Of a DNA stretch of 64,000 nt, positions 47,838 to 58,629 are shown one piece after another; within the stretch, counting starts at the first letter, position 1, and each line of letters opens with the position of its first letter. This stretch comes from Sclerodactyla briareus. Lineage: Eukaryota; Echinodermata; Holothuroidea; Dendrochirotida; Sclerodactylidae. The notes below the pieces were generated by a model that saw only the letters and a list, made by a program, of their open reading frames with translations, searched no databases and was not told the DNA's origin. The position numbers were made by a program, and so were the translations under genes. The DNA lies in the NCBI GenBank assembly GCA_026419785.1, contig JAODTK010005560.1, positions 1 through 64,000 on the forward strand. The letters run 5' to 3'.

Positions 47838-48369
47838 TTACTTGCCTACAGTGCGACAGCAGAATATCTTACCTACATCGTCAGAATATGTGAGGGCCTC
47901 GAATTGTTGGAAGATTGTATGTTCTCCTGATTCAATAACATCATCAGGCGCAATAGATGGTATTTTGCCCTTATGTTGCTTAATGTTTTTTCTTGAACTA
48001 TGAGCCAGATTTCCCAACAATGCCCAGGTGACGAATGCTTTTGTGGAGGGGCCCGCTGTCACGTTATTGCCCACGCGAGGAATACAATGACATTCCTGTA
48101 AATTCATGACAATGCATGAATTGAATGCCCTCTCCGCTGTCAGTAGGTCTGATTATGACCACCGAACTAAATTGAAGTTTTGACGCGTACATACCTCCAG
48201 TTACATCCCATTGATTCAGAGCAGGCGAAACGTCGAAGTAAAGTGATACAGTATGAAAGGGCCTAATATAATGACCTGCATGAGCGGAAAAAAGGATTCG
48301 GAGTAAAATGTCTCCACGGCGCATTCGGACCAAATTAACTACATTACCAATAGCACTGCCCGAAGACAC
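47838..48369 (-). CDS. Unrecognised coding-like region in two overlapping frames
   Basis: On the minus strand, 48369-48064 encodes about 100 residues including HYIRPFHTVSLYFDVSPAL and LQFSSVVIIRPTDSGEG. Just downstream, 48107-47838 encodes about 90 residues including FVTWALLGNLAH and FEALTYSDDVGKIFCCRTV. The two frames overlap by about 44 bp, so a single frameshift would join them into one ~180-residue product. The second part ends with a D.G..(F/Y)C arrangement, loosely like an Ig-domain F strand, but that is weak. Family unknown. Confidence 0.3.
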
Positions 48370-49749
48370 ATTCCTGATTTTCTTTCAGATTATTCTCCCA
48401 AACCTTATCAGAAATAACACATGGGTTTTGTTGATACGCTACAACCTGTCTATGCGGTCCGCCTTCCATTTTGGCTGAGTCCGCCATCATCCGATTTCAG
48501 CACTGTTATAATGATTTGTAGTAGTATTTGACTACTTTTGTTGGTCCAATATATAGTTGAAGTGTTTTACAATGTAAAGTAACAACGATAGAGGTCACCC
48601 ACTCAACAACCAACTCCCCCACCACATAGTATAATAACAAATATGCCGGCAATTCACTCTTTCCCCCTCCGCGTTTATAAGAAAACCTTCAAAAGCGCAC
48701 ATGTTCATCACATCGCAACGATCGACATCACCATCGCTCCGATTCTCGGGCGTCCGACAAATAAATGTTCATTGGTTTAAATAAGTAGGTGTACACTATA
48801 TGGCGTTTCCAGAGTCATCTCTGGGGAAAAGGATTTTTTCCCGACGAGAGCCGAATTTTCTCGATTCATGAAAGTGAAATGCAACGTTACAGGGTGGGTA
48901 TGACTCAATACTGGAACTTGATGAATTCGACTCACAATTAAACGACGTCTGCGACGCTGAGCCAGGAGCTCAGTTCGGTGTTGCATTCTTATACCAATAA
49001 TAAAACTGTCAATGGATATCCTTTATCACGAACATTTTACCGCAGAGTAGTATTACCAATTGGTACCAATTCCGGTCCTCACCCTTTTATTCTCGTTGGC
49101 AACATCGGTGAATGATCAGCAGTGCCGACTGCCATAACATCATCTTTTGTTTCCAATGTTACACCACTCACATTTCTGCTCCGCTTTCCCTTTCCATGTT
49201 TTCCTTCTTCATCCCTGTTCGCAACTATCAGCACCCCCCTCCCATCACCCGATTTTTCAGGCTGTTTTCTCCTGTCAGGATGCACTCTGCATCTCCACCC
49301 CTCCCATAGAGATACGTTAGTGGTATGGTGCATTTCCATTGTAGATTAAATATATTTCCGAACATTTGCTGATATCAAACTGATGTTCGTAGACGAATTT
49401 AACATTCAGTGTCAGGATGATGCAACACTCGATCACTACATTCAGCCAGCAACCATAGCTGTAATCAGTTACACAGTTCAGAGACGTATCACGTTCATCC
49501 TAACGCTAACTGGTCATCAGTAACTACACTGCATAGTTCATTATAACATGTTACGAAATTATATGGTAAGTTCACAGGGCTGTGAAACGGCAGTGAATAG
49601 AGAGAGAGAGAGGGGGGGGGGGAGGGGTTTTGAGGATACACGGTAATTTTTGTTATGGAGCTACAAAATTACACAGATCTCCGGCGATGATGGTCGCCCC
49701 ATATTTTACAATCTTCTGCAGATTCAATATGCCTCTATATGCGCATATA

Positions 49750-49925
49750 CCTTCCCGGGTGGTTGGCACAGTTGGTAGTGTGTCGGAGTTCGAATCCTGG
49801 TGGGTCATACCATGGTACCTGTTGCCTTCTCGCTGCACGCTTAGCACGGGTGCCAGCAGGTGGGCCGCGGCGGGGAGGTGTTGTGGACATTACAATTACC
49901 CCCATGCAACTGTTGACAGCGTATC
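49750..49925 (+). mobile_element. SINE family A, copy 3 (truncated)
   Basis: Box A-like CCGGGTGGTTGGCACAGTTGG at about 49755, box B-like AGTTCGAATCCTGG at about 49787, then GGGTCATACCATGGTACC and TTCTCGCTGCACGC as in copies 1 and 2. The 3' half is missing or diverged. Confidence 0.7.
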
Positions 49926-50149
49926 TCCGAACGTTTTTGTCATACCTTTCCATTGTTCTTGCATAATCACGATACCTAATATTTTGGAAATGCTATTCAA
50001 TGTGCTAAAGATTGGAGTGGTGATCCGATCGTGGTATAAGAGTATAGAACTCATAACCCGCATGGGGAAGACAAAAAAGAAAAATTATAGTGGAATTATA
50101 GGAGCATGCTGATAAATAAAACTATTTTTGTTGAAGTACTCAAATCTTC

Positions 50150-53100
50150 CCTCCATCGATATATGGCTATTGATATTTTGATACTCATTTTCGGTCTTCT
50201 TTTTCCGGACCCCCACAACATTGCCTAATTAGTAGGCTTCAGAACTCACGATAAATGTGTTCATTACGGTATTATAAGCAGACGACCCCAATTCCAAATG
50301 GAAATGTAGTCGGGCATGGGGTTAAACCAACTCGGGCAGCGTATTTTTGGTCATAGGTCTGTAGCAGAAATAATTTGTAAATCTTCTCCCCCCCCCCCCC
50401 CCCACCCATCCCGGCGTAGATATCACCAGTTTACGATGGTAACTCAAACAAAAATTCACAACACCCATATCATTCACTAGGCCTACGTTCAAGAGGAAAA
50501 CAGAACAAATCAATAATAACACGTTCTGTCCCTAATGTAAAGACAATTAATTGTACATGAATGTGACAGTCACATATAGAGCCTGTAGACACTGTAACAA
50601 GCAGTTCCAGTAGATTAAATATTCTCAAAGACAAACTAAGCGCATTCCGGTAGCCTTATCCGCTTTATCGTGTCCATCGTGAAAACATGCAGCACACTAG
50701 TTGATGTTGTGATGCAGAACTACAGATTTTGTTGGCCCCTCCCTTCAAGGAAGTATCAATTACTGCAGCGATAAACACGTTAACAATGATTTGTCGCAGT
50801 ATGGAGAATGCATGTGTCAACTTCGCACCATTTAATATGCAGCTGTATGGGACAATCACACTGCTAGGACACTTTCAATCCACCTTCGTCGAAACCGTCT
50901 CAAATGTGAAAATAGGAATCTCCTTCAATGTCAACGAAAAACTTCGGTACAATATAGTGTCACGTAATGGTACGGGAAGTGACGCGATGTCGGGTTAGGA
51001 GGGTTCTAGGGAGATAAGTTTAATTACATGGCAACGCATCGGTGTTTCATAGTGTCCTCCATATGGTGATATTCAATGCAATTAATTCTTTTAAGCTCTG
51101 CCTACTTGGGTGAGATAGACTATCTGACTATTGGACTTCTACAGTAATCGCTATGATTTAACATCGCTATAATAAACGCGTGGTAGCGTAGTAGTAAATT
51201 GACTAAAAAATTGCGCAACCTAATAACGAGCGCTATCCTGCCCTAAAATCTTTGTTAATTACGAGGTGGCAGATAGGCCAGGACAGGTAGAGTTAATGTA
51301 TATATGCTCATATAATATCATCATATCAGAGACAATTGGCATACAAGAGACAGTGGCATATGCAGACAACCTGATACCATCTTCAGCAGAAGAGTGATAG
51401 AGTGGTACCTGTGATGCTTGCGAGCAAGCATTCCGGGTTCGGGGCTTCAGCAAGCACTCGAACATTTTTTTCCCTGTTCGGCCGTACTTGCAATAGCGAT
51501 GGGCGAGGCTTCGTCTCACTGCACATTCCAGCTGTTACAACAGTGGAATCTTTCCGGGATATTGGCATTGACGTCGCGGCCGGTCGGACGGCTGTGAGCC
51601 AATCACGTTGGACCCGAATATTACGCTCCTCCAGGTTCCGAGTAGACCCTAGAGTTATCGTCCTTTCGGGTGGAGACGTAAAATGGCGGCCCCGAGAGCA
51701 GGTTTGGATTGTACACCCTGCTCCGATACCATATGAGAACTCGACTTCATCCGCGAACAATACGGTTCCTTAATGAGCCTCGATTTGCTTCCTGGGCCGG
51801 TATGATTAGATTGCATAGACAATGAGAGTAGTACAATGCATTTCTAGGTCTCGGGAAACCTGTTGAAATCGGGCAAACCCCATACACCGAAAAAACCTCG
51901 AGCAATAGAGACATCAGACTACATGCACTCGGGGTGGGGTCCGTTCACTCGTGGTAAACGGAACCCAATGACTTGCCTGTCCACAATGCACACTGGTTAT
52001 GCAAGTGCCAAGTACCAGTACATGACGTCGGGAATCGTTGAACATCTATCTACTATGTCAGACTCCACCAGTACCTCATCGAGGTCACTCAGGTTGAACG
52101 GAACCTAATCACAACCGTTGACAGCATACTTCAGTCCACTGCAAAGCTCGGCTAATCTGATGAAGTTACGGACGGGGCGCCGTCGTGAAAAAAAACCATA
52201 TCTTCTCGTGATGGAGAAGAGGGAGGGAAAAGTCATTGCGTTCGTTAGTCTAGAGAGTGTACGAGTTGGCAGATTGCAGAGTGACTAATAACAAGCTTTG
52301 AGTCTCTAACAAGGAGGAGTCGGATGCAAGATCTTCTAACGGAATGTGATATTTCCAGTGTTCTCGTGTGCTGGCTGGTAATTGACTGTGTGTGGAATAT
52401 CTTGGAAGAATGATAGTAAAGACACTAGTCTGGGTGATACTATTTCTTACAGTATTCGCGGATTATTATATTTATTTGAAGTAATATCTTTTGTTGTGTT
52501 TTTTGCTTACACTTTGCGAATTCATTGTGTGTGGAAACGTAACTCGAAGAGAACGACTGACTAAGTCAGTGAATAGAATGAACACTATTCACTGGGATTG
52601 TAAGAAATTGGAATTTAAAAGGCGATTTTACGCTTGGTAATTTTCAGGTCGATCAGTGTCATCTTAAGGAATATTCTAAAATCTCGTTGCAGTTCTTGCT
52701 GGAATAGTTCTATCCACAAATTTAACAACTACAAAATTTGGTATAATTTGACAATTATAGCTTGATCGATGAAGGCCGCCGTCACGTCGACCACATTCTC
52801 TACTGTGTACGCGGGACGTCAGTCCCGCTGCCCACCAGATGCCTAGAGCATTGAGGCAGGGGGAATATGATGCCTATCGACGCGTTCACAGGACGCAAAC
52901 TGATTGGAAGGAATACATGGAGAGTGTTGCGGATCAAGCCATCGATGTCTCTCCAGGAAATGGGATTTCCGCTCTACATGGTGCTTCGAGGGATATGAAA
53001 CGTGGTGACGGTTGGACTGCTCTTTGGACCAATGCCGGATTACGTTGGTCAGTGATAAGAAGAATGGGATGACAATAAAGGCAATCTGGTCCAGAGGAGA

Positions 53101-54185
53101 GCGGAGCCCGCATTCGGAAAAAAGCTATGTTCTCCCGGGCTACCAGGATACTTATTGAGATCGTTTTAGGGTTGTCGAGGTATTTTTCGATTTCTGGCGA
53201 ATTCTGACGTTAATCAGTTTCAGTGATTTAGGAGAACAGCGAACAGACGAAAATGAAGGTTTCATGTAAGTGGATTCATATTTCTAGCAAACTTATCATG
53301 GTGATAACTTGTTCATAATGGGGCTGAAGTGACATCACTACGAACCGACGACAGCATTCATGGATGGTCTCTAAACTGCCCTTCCGTTCTATAGCGAATG
53401 GTTGAATGCTGCCTGCAAAGGAAAAAGTAAGTCGGACTGATTTCGTTCAGAAATAGATTAACATGTCTGATTTCCATACTCTGCTGGAATGAGTTGGTAT
53501 ATCCGAATGTATCTCCTTCATCACAATATCCTATCATGATTCAACTTGACAGTCTCTTCATAATTGCAGTACTCGTTGGCGATGATTGACGTTTGTATAT
53601 ACATATATTGAAATTTCACCACGGAAGATGCATTGTGGTATTACCGCGGTTATCAGTTTAGCGTCTATTCAAAAAGTCCATCCCGATAAGATGATCATGT
53701 ACTGCAGTGATCGCGATTTACGTACATACAGGTGGGAAGATAAAAACCCTCCGATTTGTATTGATTTGGTATTCGTAAGCGTGTTTCATGTGCTCAAACG
53801 TTGATATCTAACACAGAGAATGTGGGGAAGTTGCCGAGGAACGTCTGTGGACCCTTGGAGAGTTATTGACATTTCCGGAAATGACCCTGCCATGATCACA
53901 GATCTTGTCATATAAATAAAACAATCTACCAGTCCAGTGCCATGGAATATTGTTGTGTCGTTAGACTAGGAAAAAGCTGATACTTATATGTTATTTGTGT
54001 TTTTACTGACAGAGAAAGGGGCTGCCGCTAGAATAGAAAAATAAAATAGTAAAATCTTCCCTGACATCCAACGTTGAGAAAAAAGGGTTGTTGCAGCTCA
54101 AATAGGGAAAGTTGTCGATAATAAGCACGCTATAATTAGACATTTGGTCGCGACTCTTCTCTGAGCCAGCTCAGGGGAGGTGTCA
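50150..54185. other. No gene recognised apart from a dispersed repeat
   Basis: Short ORFs (for example 52382-52564 with one hydrophobic stretch, and 52839-53072, hydrophilic) lack recognisable domains and splice context. A poly(C) run lies at about 50388-50403. Confidence 0.35.
51405..51725 (+). repeat. Dispersed repeat pair, copy 2
   Basis: Matches 15155-15490 in block order. It also contains CCAATCACGTTGG and ends AAAATGGCGGCCCCG, a strong YY1-type site. Opposed ORFs here are by-products. Confidence 0.5.
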
Positions 54186-54189
54186 CCAA

Positions 54190-54242
54190 CCAATCGCGAT
54201 TCCGATCCTACCACAGCGCATCGCGGTAATGGCTATATAAAA
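54190..54242 (+). promoter_or_regulatory. CCAAT and TATA boxes of the GPCR gene
   Basis: CCAAT at 54190-54194 and TATATAAAA at 54234-54242 sit 40 bp apart and about 135 bp before the first ATG of the receptor. This is a normal core-promoter layout. A start site about 30 bp past the TATA box, near 54268, is inferred. Confidence 0.55.
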
Positions 54243-54375
54243 TCCATAATCGAAATTCGTTTGCACATCTTCCAAGGAACAAAGGATATATAGAATATTA
54301 ATGGTATCTAAGTGTTGTGTACATTCCTGGAAGTATCACCTCAACTGAATACATATTCTTTCCGCCTACCCCAAG

Positions 54376-55457
54376 ATGAGCGCCGAATCTGGAGCAATAG
54401 CTTCTGGAGGACCAGTTAGACTCTGCGACCAGTAGTCGACTCAGGGAGCCACGGAACGTCTACGTAGCTATATTCTGCCTGAATCCTAGGACCGCCGCGT
54501 GGGCGCCAACGGGACAGTACTCTTCGTGATCTACGGCTAGACGTCTTTGGCGTGATGTGAGCGTGCTGATGATTGCTAACCTCCTATCAGCGACATCATG
54601 GTCTGCCTTGCGGTCCTCGTCCGGAGATATCGAGGTGGGGTCGGCCTTGGGAGGATTCCACCTATTCCTCGATCCATTTCTGCCGGATTCACGTCGTCGC
54701 TGAATCCCTCTTCCCGACCGTGACAATCTTCTCTCTCGTCGTCATGAGTTTCGAGCGCTGCCGCATCGCTCGCTCCAAAGTGGTGAGGACGCGCGACCGA
54801 ACCGCTCTCCGCTACTACATGACGCTTCTGAGTCGGGGTATCTGCCTGGTCCTCTCTGCCCGTGGTGAAGGTCTGCCGTGGCTCCGTGATATTTTCTCCT
54901 ACGTGGACGATACCGGGGATTTCATGACGATATTCCTACTCTGCCGATTCATTTTGATCTACATAGTTCCGCTGGCACTTGTCGCCTTATTCTATTCTCT
55001 CATGGCCGCGACCCTATACGCGAGCATCGCGGCCTCCAGGAGGAAGTCTTCCAACACGTCCAGGGAGTTGCGGACAAACCACGCCGAAGAACGCACACTT
55101 GCGCGACGTCGTCTGGGATTGGTTCTGCTCCTGGTGGCCGTGTTTGCGATAGGATGGCTGCCTTACTACCTTTTCCGCTTCCTTCCTTCTACAGCGTCGA
55201 TCCTGTGTTATCGGCCACACGCTAATCTGGGGACATCTCAAGAATTTCCGACTGATCTTCTTCGTCTACTATCGCTGCTCAACCCCTGCATCGTGTTCGT
55301 ACTCGGCGCCAACTTCAGGCATATTTTCATAACGTCCTCAGGTGTAGCGAGAGTCGGACTTCGATCGAATATACGACGAACGACAGACACGTGTAACATT
55401 GCTGTCTCGACGGAGCCCGCCCAATCCCGTCATGCAAGTGTGCTGAGGTATGAATGA
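54376..55457 (+). CDS. Class A (rhodopsin-like) G-protein-coupled receptor, intronless, frames broken in TM1-TM2
   Basis: The long open frame 54573-55457 encodes most of a seven-helix receptor. TM3 starts with the conserved Cys (FCRIHVVAESLF) and ends SFERCR in place of DRY. A weak TM4 follows, then TM5 (LIYIVPLALVALFYSL). TM6 has FAIGWLPYY (usual FxxCWxP). TM7 has LLNPCIVFVLG (usual NPxxY), then FRHIF as helix 8. The first two helices are recoverable upstream in other frames: VGANGTVLFVIYG at 54499 (TM1, G.N..V), RRLWRDVSVLMIANL from about 54540 (loop 1 and TM2 start), and ISDIMVCLAVLV at 54586 (TM2 with its Asp). The ATG at 54376 is in the TM1 frame, but several stops intervene. Three or four indels would restore a complete intronless receptor. 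The texture suggests a peptide- or amine-type receptor, perhaps of the expanded echinoderm lineages. The ligand cannot be assigned. It could be a genuine pseudogene. Confidence 0.88.
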
Positions 55458-55889
55458 AACAGTTCAGAGTAACAGTATGAAAAGACACGTTCGTATTATA
55501 AAAAAAAAACGTCTTATAACGAGCTTATAGCCGTATAATACTTCCCACGCATTGATCCATACGACCCCCAATATGCCATCCGATCTACTCTTGTAACTCT
55601 GTTAGAGGATGTCATGGATGAATTTAAAGTAACGCAGATACCGATAACGTGAACTTTAGTTGACCCCTGTAAGCCAGAGTCCCTATGTCGTATCGAATAT
55701 CACCATAGCCAACACACTTGGAATGCTATATTCACTTGAATACCAGAAGGTTAGATTTCGCTGCAAATACGAACGTTAGAATATTGCGCAATCGAACAGG
55801 CCAATCCTCACGCCTAACCAAAATGATTTTACTGATAGTTTCTAAGCTAATACTGACGTCTAGCCAAATATACCAAAAGTGAAATTAAG

Positions 55890-56700
55890 TATGTATCGTC
55901 AATTTCTAATTTTGGGCCATCGGATTTTTTCGAACGTGATCGTGGTGCTTGCTTGCTTTACTCAAGCTGCAGCCACGTTGCTAATTCTGTGCAGTTTAGC
56001 TCACCGTTCTTGAAAATTTTTAACCTTTTAGTATTTCATCGAGTGCCCTGAAAATGTCATCAAATAACTATAGGAAACTTTCAAGGATCTCTCCCAATAC
56101 TATTGGATCAATTCATCAAATACTCCATTAAATTTGGGGCCAGATTGGAATATCTTTTATTCAGTTGCCTCATTACACTAAATAACACTTACGCAGCCAC
56201 TATGAAAACCGAGATACCAAATTTCCGTGCAGATATTGATCCATGGCAGCCTTCAAAGAACGGGTGTGCCTCACGAATTTGCCTAATCTTACTTATGTCA
56301 GGGCACTATCTGACCATATTACACATAATGAACAACACGCCCGATACGTGTAATTAGAATTTGAAATCGTGGATCGCGCATAACGTCTTGGGAGCACTAA
56401 CGCGATGCGATTTGAATAATGCTCACTTATAATGTCCCAGTGCACTACTGACCATAGGCACATAATGAAAAACACGCAAAAGGTGTATCAGAATTTTGGA
56501 AGCGTCTGGTGAGGCCCTGTAAAACCCGATACGCTGACGTTCATAAGGAAGTCCTTCCTTTCCGCAGAGTAGCCGAGCATAGAACGTATTCCGAACAAGG
56601 AACTACGACCGAACCCAAAAACAATTCAGATCGATAGAATCGTTCGTAATTGGTTTGATCACGAGAGAAATCCGAAACAGTCCAAAAATCATTTAAGCCC
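55890..56700 (+). repeat. Dispersed repeat, copy 1 (interrupted)
   Basis: TTTTTTCGAACGT, TGGTGCTTGCT, GTTGCTAAT, GAGTGCCCTGAA, CCAGATTGGAATATCTTT, ATTCAGTTGC, CTTACGC.GCCA and GATACCAAATTTC occur in the same order as at 63655-64000. In the other copy the next words are CGAAACAATCCAAAAATTCATT. Here the equivalent CGAAACAGTCCAAAAATCATT comes about 440 bp later, at about 56672. Confidence 0.85.
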
Positions 56701-57383
56701 TATAAGTTTACTACTGTGATTTTCCGTATATTGTAGCCATGTCTAGTATATTCGGTCAAGAGAATCTTGATAATTTTTTGTGGTTCAGAATTTGAACGAT
56801 AGGCCGGCTATATCCACAAAAGTGGAGTACGGGGTATCGCCCTTGAACTTCAAGATATCCTTTGAATATTTGGGTTATAGAAACGTTCCAAGTTCGTGTG
56901 ATAGAGTGTATACTATAGCTGTAAGATCAATTGTATAAGTAATTTCCTCTTGCGAGAGTTCGCGGAGACTGATAAGATAATTGAAATAATGAATAAACAT
57001 GAATAAACCAATTCACGGTTGCATAACGAGACGATTGTATAGACGAAATATCTCCATAGTACTCATTCTGCAGCTTATATTTATAATGTACGGTGATCAT
57101 TTTTGCTAATATTACTTTAAGTCTTTAACCGATCTTATTGTTCGTCCGCGAGGTGGGAAATGTTTTAGCCATTGAACATTGTAATTTTCCTCCGGGCGAC
57201 GGGAGTTTCCGACGATTTTTCTGTACACCGCGGCCGTTTACATCATATCATTGTCAAAACATGAATTTATTTTTTTGAAAGTACAAACGATCTCAGGGTT
57301 GACTGACCTCGATTTTTTAAATGAATGGATTAAATTACAAGAATTGGATGAATAATAAATGGAAACATATCCCGAAGGAATGA

Positions 57384-57945
57384 TTAACGGGCGAAATAGA
57401 AACACAAGAAAGAAAGTTTTGTTATACAAATGAGCCCTTCATAGCCGACCTCGTGAAACGAGACTTTCAAGCCATTCCTGAAGCGATAGGAGTTTTTAAT
57501 GTGGGAACTTGAAGGTGTCCGCGTCCCGAGAGAACTGGGACCGAGACAGAGGCTCGAGGATCTTCGAAATAGGTTTTGATGCAAGCTGGGGGTTAAGTTA
57601 CTGTGAGCTCTCACATTCCCAGATGGAACAGAGTTTAAGAGGTTAAGTCCACGGAATGCAAGGGATGGAATGATACTTGACAGGAGCGTCGGCCCCAACA
57701 TACTCGTAGATTTGGGGAAAGCTGAAGACGCTCTTCTGGCTGAATCGGAGCTGGCCACGGGAAAACTTGGGCAATAACTGTATGAAGTCGCGTTTCTCTC
57801 TGCATTTTTCTCTGTCTGCTCGGAGCGAATTCTGTTTTGTTACCATATCGTTATGAGATATACGTTCCAGATTGCTCATTACAAATAAGCTTCCAAACTG
57901 GGGATTTTTAACTATCTTGCTCAAAGTGAGAGTGTATGGCACCAC
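57384..57945 (-). other. Coding-like minus-strand stretch after the LINE RT, unassigned
   Basis: Two overlapping minus-strand ORFs of 100 and 124 codons lie directly downstream (in LINE orientation) of the RT fragment. They may be the decayed C-terminal part of the same element, but I could not match the usual C-terminal LINE motifs. Confidence 0.25.
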
Positions 57946-58008
57946 GACATAGGCTCATCCAGTAAGATGCTGGAGATGGTGAGGTTCTGGTGGAAGATAA
58001 TGCCAAGA

Positions 58009-58378
58009 TCATGTATTGGCAGCGGTTCGTAGCAGAGCGACCCACGGTGATTGGAAAAAACAGGAGGGTCTTACGAACCGATATGTCGGGATAACTTCAG
58101 TTTTCACGTCGTTTAGAGTCAAGAGGTGTGTGGTCATCCAGGATGTGTACAGTCCCCAACTTTCTTCACTGATTTGATGCCAAATATAACGTGGGTGTCG
58201 GTCGCGTATATCTACTGACAGACCTGTCGCTTGATGACAACCGCCACAAACAGAGGTGCTGTGTATGTGATGGAACGAATATTGGGCCAAAAACAGAATC
58301 CTGGGGCATACCAAATCCAGATGAATAGGCTATGTAAAGTGTAATCCGACGGGTTAGGTTATATGCCTTGCACATCAC
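58009..58378 (-). pseudogene. LINE (CR1/L2-like) reverse transcriptase fragment
   Basis: On the minus strand one frame gives GFGMPQDSVFGPIF, matching the FGVPQGSVLGPLLF box. The overlapping next frame ends with TSWMTTHLLTLNDVKTEVI, matching the I..WM..N.LKLN.DKTE(V/F) box that follows the YADD motif in CR1/L2-like elements. The YADD itself is lost in the frame change between them. Confidence 0.75.
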
Positions 58379-58482
58379 TGTCAGCGACGTACAGCAACAC
58401 TCCTTCTCATTAGGTCGTGAGGTTGAAACAGTAGTCCAGTCCTAACCGTTGTGAACACCGGCTAGTCAGATTAACTAGTTTG

Positions 58483-58620
58483 TGACAAACAGGGCCACTT
58501 TTCGCTAGCCGGTGAATAAATGGGCACGATCGTCGTTTTTTTGACGCTTTGACTAGTTTGTGACGATTAATATTATTCGCTGGTCGGATAAATTGGAGTG
58601 GGCACCACTAAACTACACTC
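58483..58620 (+). repeat. Short two-unit repeat (ACTAGTTTGTGAC)
   Basis: ACTAGTTTGTGAC occurs at about 58483 and 58552. Each is followed some 25-30 bp later by a TTCGCT.G(C/T)CGG phrase and a GGGCAC word. Confidence 0.5.
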
Positions 58621-58629
58621 AGTTACTTA

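Noticed and set aside
49630-50112. 160-codon ORF on the + strand
   Set aside because: It spans a SINE copy. Its middle is a translation of the tRNA-like head.
51383-51773. Opposed 123- and 125-codon ORFs
   Set aside because: They fall in a dispersed repeat whose other copy (15155-15490) does not keep the frame.
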